A DNA stretch of 51,403 nt from a virus. Under the pieces are notes generated by a model that saw nothing but the letters and a program-made list of their open reading frames with translations, searched no databases and had not been told where the DNA came from. Within the stretch, counting starts at the first letter, position 1, and each line of letters starts with the position of its first letter. Shown piece after piece: positions 30,601-37,119 of the stretch. The position numbers were made by a program, and so were the translations under genes. Location of the stretch: IMG/VR virus record IMGVR_UViG_3300012936_003501, positions 1 to 51,403 of that record, one strand, 5' to 3'.

Positions 30601-31944
30601 TCAGTAGATGTAACAAAGTTTCAAAAAGGAGATACTGTTACATATACCAATAAAAAAGGCGAGACAAGAGATGCTAAAGTTGTAGCACCTTTAGATAACG
30701 GTAATTTGTCAGTTACACTAAACGGTGCTAACTATGCAATTACACCTGACATTATTGATTCGACACCTGTTACACAAGACCAAGTTAAACCAAAAGACAA
30801 TGAACCAGAACCTCAAGCATTTTTGATTCCTCCAGCAACTGATGCAGATCAACAGTATGCAAATGTCGACGTTCCTCAAAATATTAAAGATGAATTTGCG
30901 GATGTTGTAGCAACCAGAAATGGTATTAAAATACAACAATGGTTAAACAGTCAGCCTAATCAGATTGCAGGTGCATTACGACTACAAGGTCCAGCATTTG
31001 ATCCTCCTGAAGTAGGAACACAAACTGCACCAACAAGACAGCAACCAAATCAAACTGATACTTCACCAGCTAATGTTCCAGGAAAAATTACTAAACCTAA
31101 ACCAAGACCAAAGCCGAATACACTAGATGTTCCAGGAGACGATAGTAGCACGTTTGTTAAACCTAAACAAAGACCATCTAGAATTGCTACTCCGCAAACA
31201 ACTGTAACACAACCTGACTCAAGTCAAAGTGATAGTGATAAAGCACCTAATCAACCTGGAAAAATTACTAAACCTAATGTAAATAAAACACCATCTAAAA
31301 TTCAAACACCTACAGTTCCTAATACAGCAGAGCCAGAGTTTGATAGATCAACACCTAAACCTCCACCTGAGAAAGGTCCTAGTGTAACTACTACTGCACC
31401 TGCTCAACCATCAAGTGATACATCAACACAAAAATCAAACGTTCCGAAAAAAACAACACTTGATCCTAAAATTAAAAGAGATAATCAGCCAGGTCTTGTT
31501 GCACCTGATATACAAACAACTACGCCTAAAATACAAACAACTACACCTGATTTAAGTAAAAATGATACAACATCACAACAAACAGATGGTCCACAAACAA
31601 AAACAAGTTTAGATCCTAATATTAAACGTGACACAGATCAACTGGTAACACCGGATGATTTTACTAGCGCACAAACTACACAGATCGACACTACACCTAC
31701 TGTAGCACTCACAACACCAAAAGATTTAACTAAAAAAACAGATCAACAAGTAACTATTAAAACAGATCCAAATAAAAAGAAAACTAAAACCGATACAAAG
31801 AAAAAGCCATCATTATTACGTGGACTAAGAGGTGCTTTTGGCGGTGATAAAAAGCAGAAGAAACCCACTGGAAACATGATGCAGTTTAGTCCTATAAATA
31901 TAAGAGACCCATTAAACTATAGTCAAATTAAGAGAACATTCTAA
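27637..31944 (+). CDS. Giant late protein, 1435 aa (probable virion or injected protein)
   Basis: By far the largest gene, ATG 27637. Residues 1-480 are rich in Ala/Gly helices (AWEVAAGTAELAANLTRGAATG, MLDAALVTAGPLGRALNVAINAAEASG) that look membrane-seeking. The middle to about 800 is charged and includes a QREINALQAQIDNN coiled-coil stretch. From about 1130 to 1400 the chain is a low-complexity Pro/Thr/Gln/Lys tail with degenerate repeats such as PGKITKP, LDPKIKRD/LDPNIKRD and TTTPKIQTTTP. The last 35 residues are basic. No enzymatic motif was recognised. Size, late promoter and composition suggest a virion-borne, possibly ejected, protein. Confidence 0.72.
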   Translation: MRFTDLLLEREANVPGMIAAKQRSKVRMSLADIYDMTGQPYPLIRDKDTGVKIVPPEFFDQRDFGIGIPNEKGEIEAGSLDPKFVQAYDQWVAGGKTPGLLYDESTGDLRPYNENSYLEDFAWEVAAGTAELAANLTRGAATGIDGALNLTFGRLGLYDGYKVTRAAEDTWMDDFQEKLSNKTDLDFRDTRDIMANAVTEPGDLLGLFYGEAAKDLSWAGFGAMYATELPSSMLDAALVTAGPLGRALNVAINAAEASGAAVKQIRDTVKANYESGQLQTTNQWKSAMIMAEEQLRLDGELGGDPKVLEGKLHDLAIDVITDNTYNSTLLAVAGSGAVLDTISDRMVFGRIKPTALRRAVARIAISPQVEGIDEAFQETWIQRGLINDAGDANPLWQNTTNAYYQGVLIGKAEAGVGTVLDTLGSTKDVANKGRKAGIAKLRRFFYGTDAGNLETIIDVAGLSPELLLNNVLTPEGRLALKKAVEDKSITDVSQLSRGDQRKLSRTGRVTVNGQELTQDKITQNKRNAELMGFIDEMHYDSKENKWAVTFGDEDDIRDAASLLGIEAGGKRKINAVMKELEEVTKLDFRVEGVSDLEAPTWSQLNPIQKAEFVNKGYVDFSDAEGVRAGQRWTRDDVERSSRRYNDWNNVPPAVKNLVDPTDARPEMDAADQREINALQAQIDNNLRMKKSMNDLQSDQELWDQEYGDDPENAPEPRPTRDMPGDPYNFTGATAATSFIQREIDNIKTNLKNSQQDWDNSYGKTHNRNGTPRLDKKLLTGDQNDARNQRYDSGFRKTDDKEVEPNPSNVAPNVVEPGSVDQRANIVNNNKARLANNATDPIAIRTQIETLEKTYPGIADEILGPGGIDNYIENSETVQKKTAEELKTAPPPVTPTAKPKRAREGTEIERDGQTYRWLGVENGVGGMWAPVKPDGSLGSTGSVNSQLQKSLSDEAIERLAPTKLGDPDVDSQLDDAPVYTDPKPIDPQTSVDVTKFQKGDTVTYTNKKGETRDAKVVAPLDNGNLSVTLNGANYAITPDIIDSTPVTQDQVKPKDNEPEPQAFLIPPATDADQQYANVDVPQNIKDEFADVVATRNGIKIQQWLNSQPNQIAGALRLQGPAFDPPEVGTQTAPTRQQPNQTDTSPANVPGKITKPKPRPKPNTLDVPGDDSSTFVKPKQRPSRIATPQTTVTQPDSSQSDSDKAPNQPGKITKPNVNKTPSKIQTPTVPNTAEPEFDRSTPKPPPEKGPSVTTTAPAQPSSDTSTQKSNVPKKTTLDPKIKRDNQPGLVAPDIQTTTPKIQTTTPDLSKNDTTSQQTDGPQTKTSLDPNIKRDTDQLVTPDDFTSAQTTQIDTTPTVALTTPKDLTKKTDQQVTIKTDPNKKKTKTDTKKKPSLLRGLRGAFGGDKKQKKPTGNMMQFSPINIRDPLNYSQIKRTF

Positions 31945-31955
31945 GGAAAGATACA

Positions 31956-33410
31956 ATGGAAACAAGAGTAGCAAAACAAATTTTAAGAACTGCACAAGAA
32001 GCAAGAAACAATTATGCAGTTACTGAAAGAGAGTTTGATAAAGTAAAAGCAAACATGTATAGTATCTTTGAATGTTATGCACATGGTATTATTGACTGGG
32101 ATACAACTAAAAAGTATTTTCGTGAAAGTTTAAAAAAATATGTTTCATTACACGAATATAAAAATCGTGAACAAGAACGTGAATTTATGCGTGAAGAATA
32201 TAAGCGTGTAACTTGGGAATATAAAAATGCATTAGATGCTTACAAAGTTGTTGCAGAACAAAAGCTCGCTAAAAATTTACTAAGCAAAGTAGAGTTTATT
32301 GGCGAAAGTGTAGCACAAAGTCAAGCACAAAAGTACTACACACAACGTATGCTTAGTGAAAGCGAAGTACGTGATACTGTAACACTATCATGGAAACGTG
32401 TAATGGAAGCATATCCAAATCTTACAGCAAAAGACGAAGATCGTGTACGTATGCTTACAATTTTCGAATCGCCTACAATGGATACAACACAACTAATTAC
32501 TAGTGGAATGGATGAAGGCTATAAAATGCTACCTCCAATGGATAAAGAAAAGTATCAACCACGTGATGGACTTGAAGGTCCATTTAGTACACTAAGTGGT
32601 AAAGTAGTTTACTACGATCCAAAAGAAGGTAGCTATTACGATCCTGACACTGATATGTACATGTCATATGATGATTTTCGTAAACTAGATAATGACTATA
32701 GCGACATGGAAGAAGGCAAAAGCCCACATCCAAAAGGCAGTAAAAAATACAAAGCACATATGGCGGCAATGCATGCCAATAGTGCAAAGCCAGAGGGCAA
32801 AATGATTGAACGTGAAATGTCTAAATCTGAAAAAGATAAAGAAGAGCGTTTAAAAGACAAATACGATGATAGTGATATGAAACAGTCAATGAAAGACCAA
32901 TATGGAGATGACTGGAAAAATGTTTACTATGCTACTATCCGTAAACAAGCAATGGAAAATGTAGCAGGTGCATTTGCAGGTGTTGCAATGCCAATGGGAA
33001 AACCACATCGCCGTAAAAAAGCAAACGAAGCAGAAGAAATTAAATATCGCTATGCAGTTGTAGATGCAAATGATTTTGACAAAGTAATTGGCTTTGCAAG
33101 TGAGTTATCAGATGCAAAAGAAATGGCAAATAGACATACAAAGAATGGTATTTCAAACGGAAAAATTATTAAACTAAAGAAACCTATGTCACCGAAAAAA
33201 GGTGACATGATGATTAATAGAAAATTTGATGAAAATATTACAATGGTTTCTGAAGCAGAGTTTGATGAAGCGGCAGGTGAGAAAGATGCTTGCTATCACA
33301 AAGTTAAAAGTCGTTATAAAGTATGGCCAAGTGCTTATGCATCAGGCGCATTAGTACAGTGTCGTAAAGTTGGTGCGAAAAATTGGGGCAATAAAAGTAA
33401 GAAAAAATGA
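31956..33410 (+). CDS. Putative virion protein with a C-terminal Cys-pair tip, 484 aa
   Basis: ATG 31956 after AAGGAAAGATAC. Residues 1-120 are coiled-coil-like (REQEREFMREEYKRVTWEY). A Tyr/Asp-rich middle follows (YYDPKEGSYYDPDTDMYMSYDD), then Lys-rich linkers and an alpha/beta segment (YRYAVVDANDFDKVIGFASE). The end is a basic tip, KDACYHKVKSRYKVWPSAYA through LVQCRKVGAKNWG, with Cys residues 22 apart. This tip is frequent in marine T4-like phage proteins; its role is not known. Overlaps the next start by 4 nt. Confidence 0.68.
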   Translation: METRVAKQILRTAQEARNNYAVTEREFDKVKANMYSIFECYAHGIIDWDTTKKYFRESLKKYVSLHEYKNREQEREFMREEYKRVTWEYKNALDAYKVVAEQKLAKNLLSKVEFIGESVAQSQAQKYYTQRMLSESEVRDTVTLSWKRVMEAYPNLTAKDEDRVRMLTIFESPTMDTTQLITSGMDEGYKMLPPMDKEKYQPRDGLEGPFSTLSGKVVYYDPKEGSYYDPDTDMYMSYDDFRKLDNDYSDMEEGKSPHPKGSKKYKAHMAAMHANSAKPEGKMIEREMSKSEKDKEERLKDKYDDSDMKQSMKDQYGDDWKNVYYATIRKQAMENVAGAFAGVAMPMGKPHRRKKANEAEEIKYRYAVVDANDFDKVIGFASELSDAKEMANRHTKNGISNGKIIKLKKPMSPKKGDMMINRKFDENITMVSEAEFDEAAGEKDACYHKVKSRYKVWPSAYASGALVQCRKVGAKNWGNKSKKK

Positions 33411-34342
33411 TTATTGAAGAAATTATACCAGAAGGAACACGTTGCTGGAAAGGCTACAAAAAGAAGGGCATGAAAACCATGTTCGGAAAACGTGTACCTA
33501 ATTGTGTTAAAAATGAAGATGTTGGTGACAAGTACAGTACATGGGATCATAAAGAGCCAGCAGAATATAGTAAACATTTAGAAAAAACATTTGGTGCTCC
33601 TGACGAAATGACAGATGAGCAAACTGTATGGCACAACAAAGACGGATTCAAGCGTATTGTGTGCAGAGATGAATACATACTACATGGATCACCAGCACCA
33701 CACTATGACTTTATATATTGTTATGTTGATATAGAAGTTCCAGAATCACTAAGTGACGAACTAGCAAAATGTTCAGGTAGTATATTAATTGACCATCTTA
33801 AAAATGAAGTAGGCGCACGTTGTGGTAGCCTTACTGCAAATGCAACAACATTAAATTTTGTATTAGATGTTGTAGCAGGTAGAGTAGAACCAACTAAAGA
33901 AGAATACGAAAAGCGTATACTTGGTATGAAAGATAAGTTCGAGCGTGGTATGAGATATACATTAGATTGGTGGCCAGATGAATCAAATGACGCTGATCCT
34001 GAGAATCCTTTTTATGCAGAAGGACATTCAATTGTATGTGGACATGCAATCAATGAAGACCTTAAAGCCTGGTTTGGTAAAGGCAAAAAAGGTGGCGCTG
34101 GCGGAGGCGGTTGGGATCGTTACAATTCAAAAGGCGAACGAGTAGGCAAATGCGGTGACGGCAAAAGCAAAGGTAAACCAAAGTGTTTAAGTAAGAGTGC
34201 GGCTGCCAAGTTACGTAATGCTGATAAAAATAAAGACGGAAAAAAAGACGGTAAAGCAGGTATTGCAAAAGCTGTTAAACGTAAACAAAGACAAGACCCT
34301 AATAAAAATCGCAAGGGTAAAGCTAAAAACGTTAAAAATTAG
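33407..34342 (+). CDS. Putative virion protein with Cys-pair tips at both ends, 311 aa
   Basis: ATG 33407. N-terminal tip GTRCWKGYKKKGMKTMFGKR, then NCVKN (Cys 19 apart). A central domain (60-215) is acidic, with ILHGSPAPHYDFIYCYVDIEVPESL and an amphipathic helical part. A Lys/Gly-rich tail carries GGGGWDRYNSKGERVGKCG and KPKCLSKSAAAKLR (Cys 10 apart). The tail is long, basic and disordered, suggesting contact with DNA. No enzyme motif. Confidence 0.68.
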   Translation: MIIEEIIPEGTRCWKGYKKKGMKTMFGKRVPNCVKNEDVGDKYSTWDHKEPAEYSKHLEKTFGAPDEMTDEQTVWHNKDGFKRIVCRDEYILHGSPAPHYDFIYCYVDIEVPESLSDELAKCSGSILIDHLKNEVGARCGSLTANATTLNFVLDVVAGRVEPTKEEYEKRILGMKDKFERGMRYTLDWWPDESNDADPENPFYAEGHSIVCGHAINEDLKAWFGKGKKGGAGGGGWDRYNSKGERVGKCGDGKSKGKPKCLSKSAAAKLRNADKNKDGKKDGKAGIAKAVKRKQRQDPNKNRKGKAKNVKN

Positions 34343-34351
34343 GAGTACATT

Positions 34352-34528
34352 TTGAACTTCAAATGTCGCAACTGTCACTGTGAATCTCATTGTCATAAAG
34401 ATTGTCCGAAATGTTATAATGATGTATGTCACATGTGCGAATGTGAAAAATGTGCAGAACGTCCATTACAATCTACTCAAGAAGAATGGAAATGGTGTGA
34501 TAGCGGTGTAGAATTTGGATTTACCTAG
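34352..34528 (+). CDS. Cys/His-rich zinc-knuckle protein, 58 aa
   Basis: TTG 34352 with AGGAG 6 nt upstream. Eleven cysteines and four histidines; ten of the cysteines fall in the first 34 residues (CRNCHCESHCHKDCPKC, then CHMCECEKC), giving room for two or three zinc sites. The remaining 24 residues are acidic. It overlaps the next gene by 14 nt. Unknown function; possibly a small regulator or assembly factor. Confidence 0.6.
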   Translation: MNFKCRNCHCESHCHKDCPKCYNDVCHMCECEKCAERPLQSTQEEWKWCDSGVEFGFT

Positions 34529-35120
34529 TCACCCAGAAGAGTTAGCATGGAAGAATGTTGATCCCGATGATATGTGGGTATTCGACAAACTTATTCTTTC
34601 TACTAAGTTAGGTTATAATTGTGGTCCCGCAGGTGTTCCTGTACCTAAACCAGGACGGTATATTGTACGTCCGTGTGTAAACGCAGTTGGTTTAGGATTA
34701 GGAGCAAAATTCGTAGACATTGATGATGTTACAGATAATTTAACACCAGGACATTTTTGGTGTGAAATTTTTGAAGGTAGACATTTGAGTGTAGACTATC
34801 ATTATGGATTACAAGTATTATGTGTTGAAGGTTTAAAAAACAACGATACATTTACTAAATGGAATGAATGGAAACGTACAAGTGACTATGTAAGTAGACC
34901 TAGTTTAATTCTTCCAATACTTAAAAAATACGAATGGGTAAACTGTGAATATATAAATGGCAATCTAATAGAAATACATTTACGACATAATGTAGATTTC
35001 GATGGCAACATAGATCATTTTATTCCAGTTTGGGAAGGCGAAAGTACAATACCGCCTGAAGGATATACATATAGAGATTATCCAGATGTACACGGACGCA
35101 TTGGAGCGTTTGTAAAATAA
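34515..35120 (+). CDS. Hypothetical protein, 201 aa
   Basis: TTG 34515 opens the frame inside the previous gene. Beta-rich and aromatic, with GRYIVRPCVNAVGLGLGAKF, GHFWCEIFEGRHLSVDYHYG and a C-terminal IPPEGYTYRDYP. The RxxVN...GLG...FWxEIxEGxHxSxDY arrangement suggests an enzyme or a ligand-binding fold (ATP-grasp-like in part), but I cannot name it. Followed by a late promoter. Confidence 0.65.
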   Translation: MDLPSHPEELAWKNVDPDDMWVFDKLILSTKLGYNCGPAGVPVPKPGRYIVRPCVNAVGLGLGAKFVDIDDVTDNLTPGHFWCEIFEGRHLSVDYHYGLQVLCVEGLKNNDTFTKWNEWKRTSDYVSRPSLILPILKKYEWVNCEYINGNLIEIHLRHNVDFDGNIDHFIPVWEGESTIPPEGYTYRDYPDVHGRIGAFVK

Positions 35121-35123
35121 ATA
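35116..35123 (+). promoter_or_regulatory. Late promoter element AATAAATA
   Basis: AATAAATA, followed by the ATACGTAT palindrome (35121-35128), then AAGGAATT before ATG 35151. Confidence 0.63.
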
Positions 35124-35150
35124 CGTATACATAAAACAAGGAATTGTAAA

Positions 35151-35999
35151 ATGGCAGTAGAAGATTTTGAATTTGAATTCACAGAAGATATGGCAATTGA
35201 AATGCTTCGTGGAAATGACGAAGCAGAAGATTGGTATGATGCAATGTGTGAAATACTTCCTCTATGGGAAGTAGATACACCAGAGCGTGTAGCAATGTTT
35301 ATTGCACAATGTGGACACGAGAGTAATAACTTTAGAGTGCTAAGTGAAAACTTAAACTATAGTGCCAAAGCATTAAATGCTATTTTTGGCAAGTATTTTG
35401 AAAGAGCAGGCAGAGATGCGGAACCTTATCATAGGAAGCCACGCAAGATTGCAAATGTTATATATGCAAATCGAATGGACAACGGTGATACCGAATCCGG
35501 TGATGGATGGAGATTCAGAGGCGGAGGTATACTACAACTTACCGGACGCTATAACTACACTCAGTTTGGTATAGAAGTAGATATGACTCCAGAAGAAGCA
35601 GTAGAATATGTACGCACTAAAAAAGGTGCTTTAGATAGTGCATGTTGGTTTTGGGATACAAATAACCTTAACAAATATTGTGATGCTCGAGATATAAAAG
35701 GTGCTACAAAGCGTATTAACGGTGGACATATAGGATTAGAAGATCGTAAAAAACATTACGAACATGCTATGGAAGTACTAGGCGGACATTGGGAACCTAG
35801 TAAAATGGTTTACGAAACTATACGTTTAGGATCACGTGGTCCAACAGTACGTGCAGTACAAGAAGAATTAGAGATAGGCGCCGATGGCGTCTTTGGACGT
35901 GGTACAGAGGCACACGTTAAAGCATGGCAAGAGGAAAATGATCTTGTAGCAGATGGAGTGATGGGACCAAATAGTCTTGCTATGATGTTTGGAGAGTAA
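35151..35999 (+). CDS. GH19-type endolysin with a peptidoglycan-binding domain
   Basis: A 282-residue protein. Residues about 25-205 are a chitinase-19/lysozyme-like domain: QCGHESNNFRVLSENLNYSA (Glu57 and Glu66 are candidate catalytic acids), WRFRGGGILQLTGRYNY (120-136) and ALDSACWFWDTNNLN. Residues about 224-282 are a PG_binding_1 repeat (RLGSRGPTVRAVQEELEIGADGVFG, GVMGPNSLAMMFG). It would cut the glycan strand at lysis. There is no signal peptide, so it needs a holin; small membrane proteins directly downstream are candidates. Confidence 0.9.
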   Translation: MAVEDFEFEFTEDMAIEMLRGNDEAEDWYDAMCEILPLWEVDTPERVAMFIAQCGHESNNFRVLSENLNYSAKALNAIFGKYFERAGRDAEPYHRKPRKIANVIYANRMDNGDTESGDGWRFRGGGILQLTGRYNYTQFGIEVDMTPEEAVEYVRTKKGALDSACWFWDTNNLNKYCDARDIKGATKRINGGHIGLEDRKKHYEHAMEVLGGHWEPSKMVYETIRLGSRGPTVRAVQEELEIGADGVFGRGTEAHVKAWQEENDLVADGVMGPNSLAMMFGE

Positions 36000-36000
36000 C

Positions 36001-36192
36001 TTGGACATCGAACATTATGTTATGAAATACAAGGAGCACGAAGAGAATCGTGTTAGTACAAACGACAGATTAGAATATTGGAGAAAATACAATGAATTGG
36101 TTAAAGAACAGATTGAAAGAACGCACAAGCCTGGATGGCGTGATATTGGTGATCGCAGGCGGCTCAGTGATACTGCTAGGACCATTAGCTAA
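36001..36192 (+). CDS. Hypothetical charged protein, 63 aa
   Basis: TTG 36001 after GGAGAG (35991-35996). Highly charged and helical (IEHYVMKYKEHEENRVS...). Its last 100 nt overlap the membrane protein gene at 36092 in another frame, which lowers confidence in one of the two; both have ribosome binding sites. Confidence 0.5.
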   Translation: MDIEHYVMKYKEHEENRVSTNDRLEYWRKYNELVKEQIERTHKPGWRDIGDRRRLSDTARTIS

Positions 36193-36250
36193 AATAGCGG
36201 CTTGGGCAATGGTTGCTTATGGTGCATGGACGATCTGGAAATCCGAATAA
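36092..36250 (+). CDS. Small membrane protein, 52 aa (holin candidate)
   Basis: ATG 36092 after GGAGAAAATACA. A basic N-terminus (MNWLKNRLKERTSL) is followed by two short hydrophobic helices (GVILVIAGGSVILLGPLA and IAAWAMVAYGAWTIW). The position directly after the endolysin suggests a holin or lysis accessory, but the same kind of protein also occurs away from lysis genes in marine phages. Its stop overlaps the next ATG. Confidence 0.65.
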   Translation: MNWLKNRLKERTSLDGVILVIAGGSVILLGPLAKIAAWAMVAYGAWTIWKSE

Positions 36251-36537
36251 TGGATGTCATTTGGGACATGATTACAAGAATGGCTGGCGATAGGCTGTGG
36301 GTTTACACAGCCATTGCCGGCTCTATTATAGGACTTGCATTTTCTACTTGGTTTAGTACTACTCGTATGGCATTGTGGATGTATGCAAAGTTTGATAGAA
36401 TGTTAGACTTTTTAGTAGAACGTTGGGGTTGGACATGGTTACAGCAACCCGAAGATGCTTGGCGTAAAAAGTATCCAAAAATTACAGCTAAGATAGATAG
36501 CATTGAAAAAAGACTAAAGGATTTAGAAGAAAAATGA
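36250..36537 (+). CDS. Membrane protein, 95 aa (lysis-associated?)
   Basis: Start at ATG 36250 in the TAATG junction; an earlier in-frame codon at 36202 would run through the previous gene. One transmembrane segment (VYTAIAGSIIGLAFSTWF, about 18-35) is followed by an amphipathic helix and a Lys-rich coiled tail (KITAKIDSIEKRLKDLEEK). It could be a holin or i-spanin-like accessory. Not recognised. Confidence 0.65.
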   Translation: MDVIWDMITRMAGDRLWVYTAIAGSIIGLAFSTWFSTTRMALWMYAKFDRMLDFLVERWGWTWLQQPEDAWRKKYPKITAKIDSIEKRLKDLEEK

Positions 36538-36794
36538 TTAGGAAAAAACTACACGACTGGAATGTTCCTGTAAATACTATTACAGCAATTTTATTCTTTG
36601 TTTTTGGTTGTATAAGTTTTTATATGGGCACCGGCGAAGTAGTTGAACACATGGGACACGGAAATCACATGAATCACGGAAGTGGCTTTAATTGGTTTGG
36701 CATTGGTGAAATGACCGTAATGTGGTGGACTATGGCATTAGCACATGTTTTAATACACAGTTGTAGATGTTCTGAATGCAATAAGTGGAAATAA
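36534..36794 (+). CDS. Membrane protein with a His-rich loop, 86 aa
   Basis: ATG 36534 in a 4-nt overlap. Two transmembrane helices (ITAILFFVFGCISFYMG and MTVMWWTMALAHVLIHS) flank a loop HMGHGNHMNHGSG that should bind a metal such as Cu, Ni or Zn. It ends CRCSECNKWK. Similar His/Met-rich short membrane proteins are found in bacteria near copper handling genes; the role in a phage is unknown. Last gene of the late block. Confidence 0.66.
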   Translation: MIRKKLHDWNVPVNTITAILFFVFGCISFYMGTGEVVEHMGHGNHMNHGSGFNWFGIGEMTVMWWTMALAHVLIHSCRCSECNKWK

Positions 36795-36821
36795 GGCGTT
36801 GACAAAACGCCTTATTTGTTT
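36789..36821 (+). terminator. Terminator overlapping the replication promoter
   Basis: AAATAAGGCGTT (36789-36800) pairs perfectly with AACGCCTTATTT (36806-36817), 5-nt loop, followed by GTTTT. The -35 box TTGACA (36799-36804) lies in the stem end and loop. Confidence 0.88.
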
Positions 36822-36827
36822 TATATT
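36799..36827 (+). promoter_or_regulatory. sigma70-type promoter for the replication operon
   Basis: TTGACA (36799-36804), a 17-nt spacer, TATATT (36822-36827). It drives the DsbA-like/gp43/gp45 unit and perhaps the downstream modification genes, since no terminator is seen until 48.9 kb. Confidence 0.8.
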
Positions 36828-36858
36828 CATAGTAATATTAATTTAAAGGAGATGGCAT

Positions 36859-37119
36859 ATGCCTGTACGTTCTTTCAGTGATTCTGAAATCACGAAATTA
36901 AAACAAATTGTAAATGAAGGTATTCAAGTAACAAGCGAAATTGAAACACTAAAAGGTGGTCTAACAGATACTGTAAAAGCAGTAGCAGAAGAATTAGATA
37001 TGAAACCTAGTGTTATTAACAAAGCAATTCGTATTGCATATAAAAACGAATTTGCACAAGTCCAAGAAGGCTTTAGTCAAGTTGAAGAAGTGTTAGCGGC
37101 TGTTGGTAAAGATCATTAA
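36859..37119 (+). CDS. DsbA-like dsDNA-binding protein
   Basis: An 86-residue helical protein, ATG 36859 after AAAGGAGATGGCAT. Size and the segment KGGLTDTVKAVAEELDMKPSVINKAIRIAYKNEF (about 31-64, a helix-turn-helix-like region) fit T4 DsbA, the small late-transcription-associated double-stranded DNA-binding protein (89 residues). It would bind DNA near late promoters. Its stop overlaps the gp43 ATG, so it is coupled to the polymerase. Confidence 0.65.
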   Translation: MPVRSFSDSEITKLKQIVNEGIQVTSEIETLKGGLTDTVKAVAEELDMKPSVINKAIRIAYKNEFAQVQEGFSQVEEVLAAVGKDH

